From Chitinophagaceae bacterium (GTDB lineage Bacteria > Bacteroidota > Bacteroidia > Chitinophagales > Chitinophagaceae), in NCBI GenBank assembly GCA_947455215.1, contig CANGNA010000002.1:1-64000 (forward strand): DNA of 64,000 nt. Direction: 5' to 3'. Shown here piece after piece: positions 1 to 11,800 of this stretch. Made by a program: the position numbers and the translations under genes. The notes under the pieces are model-generated. The model saw nothing but the letters and a program-made list of their open reading frames with translations. It was not told the origin of the DNA and searched no databases. Each line of letters opens with the position of its first letter. The stretch's first letter is position 1.

Positions 1-259
1 GGACCAGCATGGCGAACAGGCTTCAATGCCCAATGACAAAACTCCGTCTTGTTCTTTACCCCTTTTCTTCTGCAATTATTCCTTCCTCAAATTACCTCTA
101 AATACAGTCCTCCACAAACATAGGATGACCGGCGCGGGTTCGGCAAGAGGGGAGTTACCGAAAACGAATACGTACCGTGGCCGTTGGTCAGAAGACACAA
201 CGGCGGCGTAATACCCTTCACCAACATTAGCATTTGCTCTTAACATACACACCACACAA
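1..259. other. Left-edge intergenic sequence with composite repeat
   Basis: I see no convincing gene here. A reading frame on the plus strand is open from base 2 to 211, but it runs through the dispersed repeat described separately and its translation has no recognisable pattern. The upstream neighbour of the response regulator, often a sensor kinase gene, lies outside the window or is absent. A possible divergent start on the minus strand at base 10 cannot be judged from a few bases. Confidence 0.5.
142..209 (+). repeat. Dispersed repeat: end of family A joined to family B copy 1
   Basis: Bases 142-155 match the right arm of the hairpin repeat at 53913-53926 (GGCAAGAGGGGAGT), followed by a near-identical ACC context. 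Bases 159-209 then match 57969-58019 with about four differences over 51 bases. The shared B block contains an inverted repeat, GCCGTTG at 180-186 against CAACGGC at 198-204, so it can form a hairpin. The element sits directly upstream of the response regulator gene. Copies in intergenic positions far apart suggest a REP-like or MITE-like family. No transposase is visible. Confidence 0.75.
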
Positions 260-955
260 ATGAAAAAGAAAGTACTGTACATAGAAGATGAGGTATACCT
301 GGCCCGAATAGTGAAAGACACGCTGGAACTAAAGGGCTACGAGGTGCTGCATAAGAAAGATGGCCTGCGCATACAGGATACCATCAACACCTTTAACCCC
401 GATATTTGTGTGCTGGATGTGATGCTGCCCAACATAGATGGTTTTACCCTGGCCAACCACATCCGCAACATCAACCCGCGCCTGCCCGTTATCTTCCTTA
501 CCGCCAAAACCCAGACCGATGATATCATCAAAGGCTTTGCATCGGGCGGTACCGACTACCTGCGCAAGCCCTTTAGTATGGAAGAACTTATTGTGCGGCT
601 GGACAATCAGCTGAAGTTGGTGAACCGCGATGCTTCAGCGTCCCAATCGCTGCCGGAAGAGGTGAAGCTGGGTGATTGTACCTTTTACCCCGGCAAATAC
701 GAACTGCAGACACCAAAGGAACTGGTAAAACTATCCAACCGCGAGGCGCAGATCATCAGCATGCTGTGTGGCCATGCCAATAATGCCATTGACCGCCGCG
801 CACTACTACAGGCCGTTTGGGGCGACGACTCCTTCTTCAACTCCCGCAACCTGGACGTATACATTAAAAAGATCCGCAGCTACTTTGCCCAAGGCACGGG
901 TGTGGAGATAGTGACCCTTAAAGGGCAGGGCTATCATTTTGTAGTGCCTAAGTGA
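260..955 (+). CDS. OmpR/PhoB-family response regulator
   Basis: This 231-residue protein is a cytoplasmic two-component response regulator. The receiver domain covers about residues 1-118, with the acidic pocket at Asp10/Glu11, the likely phospho-acceptor Asp53 in VLDVMLP, Thr81 and the invariant Lys103 before Pro104. A winged-helix DNA-binding domain of the Trans_reg_C type follows at about 130-231 and ends in the usual wing (GQGYHFVVP). The length is standard for the family. No sensor kinase is seen in the window; its partner may lie just to the left. The gene is separated from the convergent DUF2911 gene by a bidirectional terminator. The target genes cannot be told from the sequence. Confidence 0.93.
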   Translation: MKKKVLYIEDEVYLARIVKDTLELKGYEVLHKKDGLRIQDTINTFNPDICVLDVMLPNIDGFTLANHIRNINPRLPVIFLTAKTQTDDIIKGFASGGTDYLRKPFSMEELIVRLDNQLKLVNRDASASQSLPEEVKLGDCTFYPGKYELQTPKELVKLSNREAQIISMLCGHANNAIDRRALLQAVWGDDSFFNSRNLDVYIKKIRSYFAQGTGVEIVTLKGQGYHFVVPK

Positions 956-1040
956 GGTAATGGTTATGCCGGAAGCGGACATCCTTTGCAAATGCTATGG
1001 CTATTGACGGATGCTTCGGGCCAGTTAGATATAAAGCAAA

Positions 1041-1066
1041 CACCCCATCCGTGATCGGATGGGGTG
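1041..1066. terminator. Bidirectional intrinsic terminator
   Basis: An 11-bp GC-rich stem (1041-1051 with 1056-1066) closes a four-base loop. It is followed by CTCTATTTTGT on the plus strand and by a TTTGCTTTAT run on the minus strand. It lies between the convergent response regulator and DUF2911 genes and probably ends both transcripts. Confidence 0.85.
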
Positions 1067-1092
1067 CTCTATTTTGTATATTTATCGTTCAA

Positions 1093-1608
1093 TTAATTAA
1101 AAGGCTTTACAGGGATGAATACCTGTGTGTTGTCCCATTTGAGGTACATGCCATCTTCTTTGAGTTCGATGGTGAATGTTTCAACGGCTTTATCGAGTTT
1201 AGAAACCTGGGCAGTGCCATCGAGGATGTCCTGGTCTTTTACTTTTTCGTAGTCGTAAGCGCCCCACTGGCCCAGTTTCTTATTGAGGATGATGCGCCAT
1301 TCTTTTGTGCCCGGTACTGTGAACAGTGTGTAAGTGCCTGCATTGACCTGGCGGCCTGCGAACATGCAGCCTTTGTTGAGCGTTACCTCGGTGGCCTCAT
1401 CGGCACCTGTGCGCCATACCTGTCCAAACGGCACCAGTCCTTTATCGGCGAATATCACCCTGTCTTTCTTATTGGGTCTGCCGTAGGTAACAGACATCAG
1501 GCTGTTCTTAACGGTTTCGTGGGCGCTGGCCCTTTGTTTGTTTTTCTGGGCAAATGTTGCCGGAATGGTGATGAGCAGTAAAAAAGCTAACGTAATGATC
1601 TGTTTCAT
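1093..1608 (-). CDS. DUF2911 family secreted protein
   Basis: The 171-residue product begins with a signal peptide (MKQIITLAFLLLITIPATFA then Q) and is predicted to be exported to the periplasm. The rest matches the DUF2911 family by its characteristic central part: a YGRP segment, VPFGQVWRTGADEAT, and AGTYTLFTVPG followed by a WRIILNK strand. Members are common in Bacteroidota, often annotated only as DUF2911, and their molecular function is not established. The gene is monocistronic, facing the response regulator across a shared terminator. The ATG at 1608 is followed immediately by a normal signal peptide, which supports this start. Confidence 0.9.
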   Translation of the reverse strand: MKQIITLAFLLLITIPATFAQKNKQRASAHETVKNSLMSVTYGRPNKKDRVIFADKGLVPFGQVWRTGADEATEVTLNKGCMFAGRQVNAGTYTLFTVPGTKEWRIILNKKLGQWGAYDYEKVKDQDILDGTAQVSKLDKAVETFTIELKEDGMYLKWDNTQVFIPVKPFN

Positions 1609-1712
1609 TGTTTAAAAGTTTGCGTGCAAGGTAGCTATTATTTGCATTTGGCGCTCGCGGGAGGCTATAATTTACATGCTGGCAAGGTGCCGGATCATAG
1701 GCTGATAAAAAT

Positions 1713-1744
1713 GTGGGGCGCAGCCAAACTATAGCTTAATTTTG
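1713..1744 (+). promoter_or_regulatory. Bacteroidota-type promoter for the SAM hydrolase gene
   Basis: A perfect -7 element TAATTTTG (TAnnTTTG) lies at 1737-1744. The -33 region about 20 bases upstream is only a weak match (GTGG at 1713-1716). Transcription would start near 1751, giving a leader of about 14 bases before the TTG start codon at 1765. Confidence 0.55.
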
Positions 1745-1764
1745 ACCATCAAATAAATGCACTA

Positions 1765-2556
1765 TTGGCCACTGCTCCGGTAATAACGTTTTTGTCTGAC
1801 CTCGGTAATAAGCACATCGCTACAGGGAGTGCCAAGGCGCGGCTGTGGGCGCGCTTTCCGGAAGCGGGGGTGGTAGATATAACGCATGGTGCGGAGCGCT
1901 ACAATATACAGCGGGCAGCATATGTGTGCCGCAGCGCGTACCAGCATTTTCCGGCGGGGGGCTTTCACCTGCTGCTGGTAGACATTTCGCTGGGAGAGCG
2001 GCACCGGATGCTGCTGGCGCATGTTGGCGGGCATTACTTTATAGCCCCGGATAATGGTATACTGTCGCTGGCATTTGGCGATGAGCTGAAGGATGTATGG
2101 TTTTGTCGTGAATTCAGCAACGCGGTGGGTGTGCTGCAATGGGTAGATGCTGCTGCAGATGTGATAGCTACCATAGGCCCGGAAGCCGTGCCGGATGAGC
2201 ATTTTACGCGATTCATGACCAAGAAGATAGCCTTCCCCAGCGTGCAGCGGCCGGCAGGTGCCCGCCGTGATTGTGCCATACTATATGCAGACCGCTACGG
2301 GAACGTAGTGCTGGACCTGGGCCGTGAGGAGTTTGAAGACCTTGCAAGTGACGGGCCATTTGAGATAAAATTTCCTGCGGGTAAAAGCATTACCCGGCTT
2401 AGTACTACCTATAATGATGTGGCCGAGGGCGAACTTTTATGCCGTTTCAATAGCGTGGGCCTTATGGAAATAGCGATGAACAGACAGTCGTTATTTGCCA
2501 CATATGAATTTGCCGCAACGTATAACGCATTTCCAACCATCAGCGTTTACTTTTAG
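1765..2556 (+). CDS. SAM hydroxide adenosyltransferase (DUF62 family)
   Basis: The 263-residue product belongs to the SAM hydrolase / chlorinase-fluorinase superfamily (DUF62). Most members split S-adenosylmethionine into adenosine and methionine using water. Recognisable parts are the N-terminal ITFLSDLG strand (usually TDFG), the VVDIS-LGER segment (usually VDPGVG) and the HYFIAPDNGILS motif. A C-terminal beta domain contains the ADRYGNVVLD segment typical of the family. Translation most likely begins at TTG 1765, because the family starts right at the ITFLSD strand and the only nearby ATG (1757) is in another frame and stops after eight codons. I see nothing to suggest a halogenase rather than the common hydrolase. 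Confidence 0.85.
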   Translation: MATAPVITFLSDLGNKHIATGSAKARLWARFPEAGVVDITHGAERYNIQRAAYVCRSAYQHFPAGGFHLLLVDISLGERHRMLLAHVGGHYFIAPDNGILSLAFGDELKDVWFCREFSNAVGVLQWVDAAADVIATIGPEAVPDEHFTRFMTKKIAFPSVQRPAGARRDCAILYADRYGNVVLDLGREEFEDLASDGPFEIKFPAGKSITRLSTTYNDVAEGELLCRFNSVGLMEIAMNRQSLFATYEFAATYNAFPTISVYF

Positions 2557-2894
2557 CATTAAATTATTTTACATGTTATTATAATTTATAAACCTATGGT
2601 TAATAAATGGTCTTAACACATGTGTTTTATTTAAAATAAAATAAATAAAACATCCCTTTTTCCTTTATTTTTTTGGTTATGTGCTACTAATGTTTGTAGA
2701 TTTACGTCTACGAAAGTGTATTAACAGAAAAATAATGCCGTTCGTAAACAAGATTGACCGGTGTTGAACTTTATCCAATCGACCTATTGATCAGTAATAA
2801 GTTACAGTTATTATATTATTTAATAGGTTAAAAATTGCGTTAATTTAATTAACTATTGGTTAAAAATATTAACGATTAGCTAATAAATGTGCTT
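2557..2894 (+). other. AT-rich leader region of the giant surface-protein gene
   Basis: About 340 very AT-rich bases hold no gene. A likely promoter lies at 2672-2704. Two direct copies of GGTTAAAAAT lie at 2826-2835 and 2858-2867, 32 bases apart. Several TTAA-containing short repeats surround them. The 5' leader of the transcript would be about 185 bases. Confidence 0.5.
2672..2704 (+). promoter_or_regulatory. Candidate promoter of the giant T9SS protein gene
   Basis: TTTG at 2672-2675 is followed after 21 bases by TAGATTTA at 2697-2704, which is one mismatch from the Bacteroidota -7 consensus TAnnTTTG. It lies upstream of an approximately 185-base leader. Confidence 0.45.
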
Positions 2895-5800
2895 ATGAAA
2901 AGGATGCGTATTTTTTTATCTACCATTATTGTCCTGCTGGTATCCTCATGTGTTAACGCGCAAAATGCGTCGTATGTTGGGTTGCCTATTGCCTATTGGG
3001 ATTTTGAAAGTAACAGTGCGAGGACGACGACCTCGGAAACGGTGCCGGAGATGCAGATCAACAGTGGCAATACATTTGATGGGAAGGTAGGTGGTACCAC
3101 AACAGTGTCTCAACGGGCAGGTAACGGAGCAACGTATAGCGGTGTTGCAGGGTCTGCGATATCGGCTACGACATGGCCTACCACATCTACAGATCCGGGT
3201 ACGGCTGCTACACACTATTTCCAGTTTACGCTGAACACAACCGGTTTTACAGGTATTTCAGTAGGAGTTGACGTTTTTACCGGTATAACAGCGCTGGCCT
3301 ATCCTGCCGCGGGTATCATATACTCAACTGATGGTGGTACTACATGGGCATCTGGCGTGGCTGGGGCTTTAGGTTCTAATAATGCGTGGGCGACAAAGTA
3401 TGTTACGTTGCCTTCAGGGGCTAATAACAATGCCAATGTGAAGATCAGGATATATGGCTACTATGGAGCTAACAATGCCAACTCTGTGATAGGGTTGGAT
3501 AACCTGATCGTGTTAGCTACCGGCACGCAGACAAGTGCGGGCGCTAAAACCAGCCTGGATGAGGGTGTGCTTGTTACGTCTTACACTTCGGGTACAGCGC
3601 CCAGTTCATCGAACCTGTATACGAGGAACACGGGGTTCACGGTTACATCGGGCAGTGAACTGATCATCAATAATACCAGTGCCACATCGGGCCCGAGACT
3701 GGCCAGTGGTGCAACCATAACAGTGTCGAGCGGCGGGCAGATAACCTTTGGTAATACAGGTATACTGCAGGGTGTAGGTAACTTTAACCTGCTAACGGGA
3801 GGTACGATAAAATGCGCCAACCTTTCGGGGGTGACCGTAAGCGGTGCTACGGGATGTATACAGAGCAGCGGTACGAGGACATTATCGACCGGTACCAGTT
3901 TTATATATAACGGGAGTGGTGCACAGCAGGCGGGCAACGGGTTGCCGGCCTCTATTACCAATCTCACGATCAACAACAGCTCCGGTGTTACCCTGTCGGG
4001 TAGTGTGACCGTAGGAACGGCGCTGACGCTAACATCGGGTGTGCTGGATGCATCTTCATTTACTGTGACAGCCAACGGCACTATCTCGGGGACGGGTGCA
4101 AGTAATTACATAAAGGGTAACCTGGCGAAACCAGTAACAGGTGTGAACCCGGTTACATTTGAGGTGGGCGATGTGAATTATGCCCCTGTGCAACTGACCT
4201 TTAATACCGCGCCAACGGCGGGTACTATAACCATTAAATCTACCAGCGGCACCTATCCGACAGGAGGGTCGGGTATATCATCGTCCAACAACATTAATCA
4301 CTACTGGTCGATAGCCGCATCGGGGGTTACGGGTATAAGCAGTGTAACGCCGAAGTTTACCTACAACGCAGGTGATATTGGCGGGGGCTCTACTGCTGGA
4401 TTTGTCGGGCAGAAATATTCCGGGGGATGGCTGGGTTCTGCAATAACGATGACCCACACATCATCGCCATATACATCTGCTCCGAGCAGTGCACTGTCTT
4501 CGGCGGCATATACAGGAGACTACGTGATAGGTAAGCCAGTGCCTGTTCTTGTAGCGGCGGCAGGTGCCACCGTAGATAATCCATTCACTATAACGTTTTC
4601 GCCCGATGATGCGGCGTTCAGGTCCGGTATCACGCAGATAACAGCTAATGGCAACATACTGCCTGCGGGATGTTATTCTACGACATCGGCCGGGCAGATC
4701 GTTTTTACGCCATCGGCATCTACGGGATACCTGACCACAGCGACAACATATAATATAGTAGTGACATCGACAGGTTATGGCGGCGTGACCGTGACACAAA
4801 CGCTGGGTGCCGGTGTGGCCGCGAAATTAGGCATGAGCGTGCAGCCCGTGGATCCGGCGAGTAACGGAGCGGTGTTCTCTGTACAGCCAACGGTGAACAT
4901 ACAAGACCAGTATGGCAATATTACAACCGGAACAGCAACCGTGGTGGCCAGTGTAGGTGCGGGAAGCTGGACGATAGGCGGCACTACCAGCCTGACCGGC
5001 ACCAATACCATTGCTTTTACCAATCTTACTGCATCGAGTGCTGCTGCGGTAACGGGTGCAACCATCCAATTCAACACCACCGGTACTCCGGTATTGACGG
5101 GTGTTACATCGACGCTATTCAATATCCCGCGGCTGCCGATAAGCGGTACGATAAATGTGCCGGGCGACTATCCGACCCTGGGGCAGGCGATACATGCCGT
5201 GAACGTGTCGGGGTTGAGCGGTGCTACCATTATCAATGTTACCGCTGACCAGGCCTCTACGACCACAGCAGGTAATACTGCGGAAGGATCTGTGACGGGA
5301 GCAATAGGATCAGGCTATATCATTAATATTACCGGCACCTATGCACCTACAGCCACTAATACACTAACGATACAGGGTAATGGCCATACGGTGACGACAC
5401 CGGCTTTGAGCGCTGCTACCAACTACAACGATGCGGTGTTTACGATAGCAGGTACGAGCTATGTGACCATTGATAATTTTGTGATGAAGGAAAATGCAGC
5501 AAACACAACAATTGCGGCATCCAATAACATGACAGAGTTTGGTGTGGCTATAGTTCGCGGAGCAACAAGTACTTCGGGTTCTCAGTATAACACAGTGTCT
5601 AATTGTAAGATACAGCTGAGCAGTTCTTATACAAACAGCATAGGTATCTACTCTAATGCCGACAATAACTACGCTACAGCATATACTACATCTACGGCAC
5701 CATCATCGGCGGCCGGGGCCAATAGTTATAACTCTTTTTATGCTGATACTATTATTGGTGCTACATCTGGTATAGTGCTGCTGGGAGATGCTACTTATAA

Positions 5801-8800
5801 TGACATTAATACAACGGTAGGTAGTTTGGGTAATGGGGATTCGGTGAGTTTGGGGATAAGGACCACTAACATGGTAATGGGTAGTACGTACATCAACTAT
5901 AGCTTATCGCAACAGGATGGTATATATGCGATCAACAACTTTAATATAAATGCCAACTACAACAGGATAGGACTGGCAACGGGCTCTACAACCAATACTG
6001 TAAATGGTATTTATGTTAACAGCTGTGCTACCGGTAGTCCGTTTACCACGCAGATCACCAATAACAGAATAGCGCTGCGCACTGCGGCCTCAACAACTTA
6101 CACTGGTATACAGAATGCTACAAGCAGCATCACAAATGCCACGCTGAAGCTGAACAATAATGTGGTAACATTCAATGGTACCAATGCTTCTTCTACCATG
6201 TATGGTATATATAACAGGGGCGCAGCGCTTGTGGCCAATTTTAATAATAATAGTGTTAATGACACTACGCTGTTCCTAACCTATTCTATTTATAATACCG
6301 GAAGTATAGCCACAGCGACATTTAACAACAACAGGGCATTTGGATATCTTTCGGCTGATGGCCAGATATACAGCATATATAACGCTGCTACAGGCACAAT
6401 TACTACCGCAAATTTTGATAATAACAGGGTGGATATCCAGGATACCTATGCAGGCACTTTTTCCCAGATATGCCTGAGGAACGCCGGAGCAATTACTAAT
6501 TTTAGTATGAGCAACAATAACCTGTCGATAACTGCCACTGCGCTTACTACGAATGCATTTGGTGCCTATAATACCGGTGCTATAGGTGCAAGCGGCGTTA
6601 TGAGCTATGATACAATATATGTAAATGCAGTGGGACAGGCGCTGGTAAACACAGCTACAATGCCTGTAGGCACATTTAACTACAACCAGATATCATTGGC
6701 CCCTATAGGCACAACTGCAGCCTACGGTATTTACAATACGGGTGCGGTTGCCGTGGGCGACTACAGTTATAACAATATTACATCAGCCTCTACTATAGCT
6801 GGTACTTTTTATGGTGTAAGTCTGTCGGGTGCTACCACTACGTCAACTATTAATAACAATACCATGAATACTGTAAACAGCGGGACAGCATACGGTGTTT
6901 ACTTTGTTTCGTCCGGTACCAATTTTACAGCAAGTAATAATGATATTAAAATACGGCAAACTGCTAATAATGGAGCTTATGGTATTTATTACAGCCCTAC
7001 TACAGCGTTGCCCAATACCTATATCAACAATAATTCGATAGACCTGTCTACCACAGGAAGTGCGACGAGTGCAATGGCCGCATATATATATTCCTATCCT
7101 ACCGGTGCCAACGCCAGTGGTGTGAAGAATGTGATGAATAGTAATGTTTTTAAATCTTCTAATGGATTTGTGACCACTACCGGTACCATTGCGTTTGTAT
7201 ATATGGCCTATGAAAACCCAACCGACAGTATCTGTTTCAATCGCACGCAGAGTGCTGCGGGCGTTGGCGGCACGATAACCAAGACCGGAACAGGCGGCGG
7301 CATTTTTTACGGTGTTTACGGTGATTTCGGTGGTTCGGCTTACAATATGACCACTGTTTACGGTAATAATTTCAGCAATATATCTATTCCAGGCAGTACG
7401 ATCTTCTTTGGTTTCAACCTGGGTTATTATGCAGGACAGGCGAAAAATATGTGCTTTGACACGTTGTCTAATATTGTTGCGGGAACAGGTGCGTGGGCAG
7501 GCTTTTCTAACGACTACAGTAACACGACCAATACGATATTCAATAACTATATCAGGAATATTGCTACCCAGGGCGACATTTATGGTATAACCTATTCGGA
7601 CTATGCTACTGCCGGCCTTGCGGCTGCCAACGCCTTAGGAGGAGTAGCGTATAACAACACAATAGATAGCCTTTATAGTTCGGCGGCCTCTGCAACGATA
7701 CAGGGTGTTAATTTTGCGGGTACTTCGGCGTCGCTGTTTACGGCTTATAATAACAAGATATCTCGTCTTATAGCAGGGGGAACGACGGCACCGACATTGT
7801 ATGGTGTAAATATGACGAACGGTACCACACCGAATATATATGCCAACACCATCAGTAATTTCAGTACTGCATCTGGCGCTACAGCAAATGCGAAAGAATA
7901 TGGTATTTACTCCAGCTCAACGGCAGCAACGACAACGAGCATCTATAAAAACAATATTTACAACCTGAGTGCAGGCACATCGGGAGGCAGCACTACCCAG
8001 GTAAATGGTATATATATACCGGGTTCTACGGCGAGTTCTGTATATAACATCTACAACAATTTTATCTCTGCACTTACAGCACCGTCTGCCAACAACTATG
8101 ATGCGGTGATAGGGATCAACCTGACAACTACGGGACCATCCTGGAGGGTATACTACAATACCATATGCCTTCCATCGTTGGGCGGCGGATCTAATTTTGG
8201 TGCTGCCGGTGTGCTGTTCCCAAGCGGAACTTCGCTCCTTAGCCTGAAGAACAACATCATCAACATGGCTACAAGCAGCACATTATCGGGCACGGGAATA
8301 GCTGCATGTATAAGAAGAAATGTATCGGGTGTGGGCGGTACGGCTCCTGCAACGACCAACTACGATGGTAACTATAACATATTGTATGTAAACTCCGGCA
8401 GCCGTAATTATTTCTATGCGGAACAAACCGGTGGCACTACGGTGACCAACGGTTATAATCTGACCACAGATCCATCATTCAACCTGTGTGGTTCTGCGTT
8501 CAAGACATATATGAGCAACGGCCGCGAAAGCACAACCAATACGGAGAACAACCTGACAGTCGGAGCTACTACCGGTACTTATGCGCCTACTACGGCATCA
8601 TACGCCTATCAGAACGGGCTACAGATCACCACCCCGGCTATCAGTGATGATTATTCTGGAGCAACCAGAAGTACGCCGCCATGTATCGGCGCGCTGGAGT
8701 TTGCGGGATCGTACCCTGCTACAGGAGCTCCGGTAATTACTTACTCGCCTATCTATGCTACAAGCTATTGCATTGCAGCCCCACCAACGCTTAGTGCATC

Positions 8801-11800
8801 GATAGTTGCCACTGCTAATATCAATACAACGCCGGGTACAAAGCCAAGGCTTTACTACAGAGGCTCCAGCGATCTTAACCAGTATGCAACAACAAATACC
8901 AGCGCAAACGATGGGTGGAAATGGGTGGAAGCATCCAACTCTTCTTCTCCGTTCACATTCACACCGGATTACACATTGCTTTCGCATACTGTTGCTGCGG
9001 GTACTGTTATATCCTATTTTGTAATTGCGCAGGATCTTAGTGCGTCTCCGTTGGTATCGTCAAAAACAGTGGGTTATAATGCCAACTATTGTCCTACCAG
9101 TGTGGCATTGCCATCGGGTGCATTCCCGGTTACATCACTCCCTGTTATCAATACATACACTGTAACAGCTGTGCCTACGTTCACTAATGCTATAACACCA
9201 TCTACTGCCTGTGGCACGAGTGGTACAGTTACACTATCTGTGTCTCCAAATCCGGCAGATCTGGCGCTGCAGTGGCAGGTAGATGCGGGTGCAGGGTACA
9301 GTAATATTTCCGGAGCTACATCAAACAGCTATCCTTCCACGCCGCCATCGATAGCATCTACTTCAGGAACGATAAATTACAAATCGGGGATCTATTGTAA
9401 CGGAGTACTGCTGTCCACAACAACAGCAACCGGTATCACAGCATACAACCCTTATATAGTCACACCACCGTCGCCGGTAGTGCGGTGCGGTGCAGGTGCT
9501 GTTACGCTGTCTGCTACGGGCGCCCCCGGCACCGTGCTGGAATGGTTTAGTACCGCTACAGGAGGTACGACGCTTGGTGCCGGCTCTTCTTTTGTTACCC
9601 CTTCTATCTCATCTACAACTACGTTCTATGTTGCTGATTCATTTGGTAACTATGGTAATCCAGAAGCGGTAGGGCCCAATACGACGGCAATAGGTACAAC
9701 AAGCTCAACAAGGTTCTTCGGAACATTTAATAATGCCGGTATCAACTTTACGGTGAATACTCCGTTGACTTTAAAGTCTGTGGACATATACCCAAATTCT
9801 TCGGGAAGGGCATTTACAATAAACATATATAGTTCAGCGGGAACACTGCTCAATACGATATCAGGAACTACCAGTACAACTACGGGACCACAGACGGTAA
9901 CGTTCAACACGTACCTTGCGCCCGGCAGTTATCAGCTGGAATTTGGCAGTCTTACTAATACTGCCAATACAATGAAATCGAATACCAGTGGTTTCTCATT
10001 CCCCTATTCAACACCAACCGGAACTATCACACTAACATCGAGCACGGATCCTAACACCTATTTCTACTTCTATAATTTCCAGGTGGTGGCGGGGTGTTTG
10101 AGTGCGCGCACTGCTGTAACTGCTACCGTTAATGCATTGCCTACCGCAGGTACTGTTGCCGCAACGCCAAGCTCACTTTGCGAAGGCGCAACGCTTACGT
10201 TGACCGAAACAGGAACACCATCGGGTGCCGGCACCCTGACATCATATAACTGGACCGGTCCTAATGGATACACCAGTAGCGGTACAGGGCCTACAGTATC
10301 GCCTGCTTCACTCACTACTGCTACAACATCAGCCAGCGGCATATACAGCCTTACGGTTACCTACCCTAACCCAGGGTGCACCAGTGCGCCTGTTACTACT
10401 TCTTACGTAACTGTTAATGCCAATACTACGCCGGTTATCTCCGGTACGCTGAGTGCGTGTGTGGGTGGAACAAGAACACTGACCGCTAATATACCATCGG
10501 GCACATGGTCTACAACTGATGCTACTGTGGCTACGGTAGACGGATCATTGGGTGTTGTGTATGCCACAGGTGCAGGTACTGTAACCATCAATTATACATC
10601 CCCTTGCGGTTCTGTTGGTTCTGCAACATTCACTACCAATGCTACGCCTGCTGCCATCAGTGGTGTGTCTGAGCTGTGTATCAGTTCGGTTACTACTATG
10701 AGCAATACAGTAGGTGGTGGTACATGGAGCAGCACCAATACGTTCGCAGCTTCTGTCAACTCGTCTACCGGTGTGGTGACGAGCGGCGCCTCTACAGGTA
10801 CGACCACCATATCTTATACTATCGGATCGTGTGGCGTGGCCAGGAGCCTGATAGTAAGCAATAACTCGCCAGGCACCATTACCGGCAGTTCGTCTGTATG
10901 CGTAGGTGGTGTAACAACGCTGTCGTGTACACCGGCAGGCGGTGCATGGTCGACCAGTAGTTCTGCTATTGCTACGGTTACCTCATCCGGTGCTGTTACA
11001 GGTGTGAGCAATGGCTCGGCAACCATAATGTATTCTACGGGTTGCGGTACGCCGGCCACGCAGGTAATGTCTGTTAACGGTACGTCTATTGCGCTGGCAA
11101 CGAACGGGCCGTTGTGCTCGGGCAGTACGGCCAGCCTTACGGCTACCATATCGGGCAGCGGTACTTATTCGTGGACGGGGCCTAACAGCTTTACATCTGC
11201 GTTGCAGAACCCAACTATTTCGAGCGTTGGCACTAATGCATCGGGTACGTATAGCTTTACGGCTACTGTAGGCGGTTGTGCTACCTCATCGTCGGTAAAC
11301 CTGGCGGTGGATGCCACACCTACTGTAACTGTGGGCGCCAGCCCTGCTGTGATCTGTGATGGTGGTACCAGCGTATTGTCTGATGTGGTGAATGCTCCGA
11401 CATCATTTATGGTGAACGCGATACCATACGCCGCTGCTACCTTGTTGTCGCCAACAACGCTCAACAGTGCGTCGGGCTGGACCGGGGGGTATGATGATGG
11501 CTATATCAACGTGAGCCTGGGCTTTACATTCAATATGTTCGGCACGAACTATACTTCTGTGAACATATCGCCGAACGGCTATGTGAACTTCGGTACGCTG
11601 AGTGCGAGCTACGCATCATCGCCGGTATCGCTGCCTGCAACAGGTAGCTCTATACCTAAGAATATGATAGCCTTGTTCTGGCATGATATGACGCTGAGCA
11701 GCGGCACAATAACCTATGGTGTGATGGGATCGGCACCTAACCGTACATTCATCATTAACTATAATGCGGTACCAGATGCATCGGGCCTATCAACAAATAC

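Noticed and set aside
26-211. 61-codon plus-strand frame at the left edge
   Set aside because: It runs through the dispersed repeat, has no family pattern and no coding-like composition.
997-1581. 194-codon plus-strand frame opposite the DUF2911 gene
   Set aside because: It is the antisense shadow of a clearly recognisable secreted protein and includes the terminator hairpin.
5900-8700. Repeated NNN-rich coding as a possible CRISPR or tandem DNA repeat
   Set aside because: The repetition is at protein level (beta-helix turns); the DNA units differ in length and sequence and there are no spacers.
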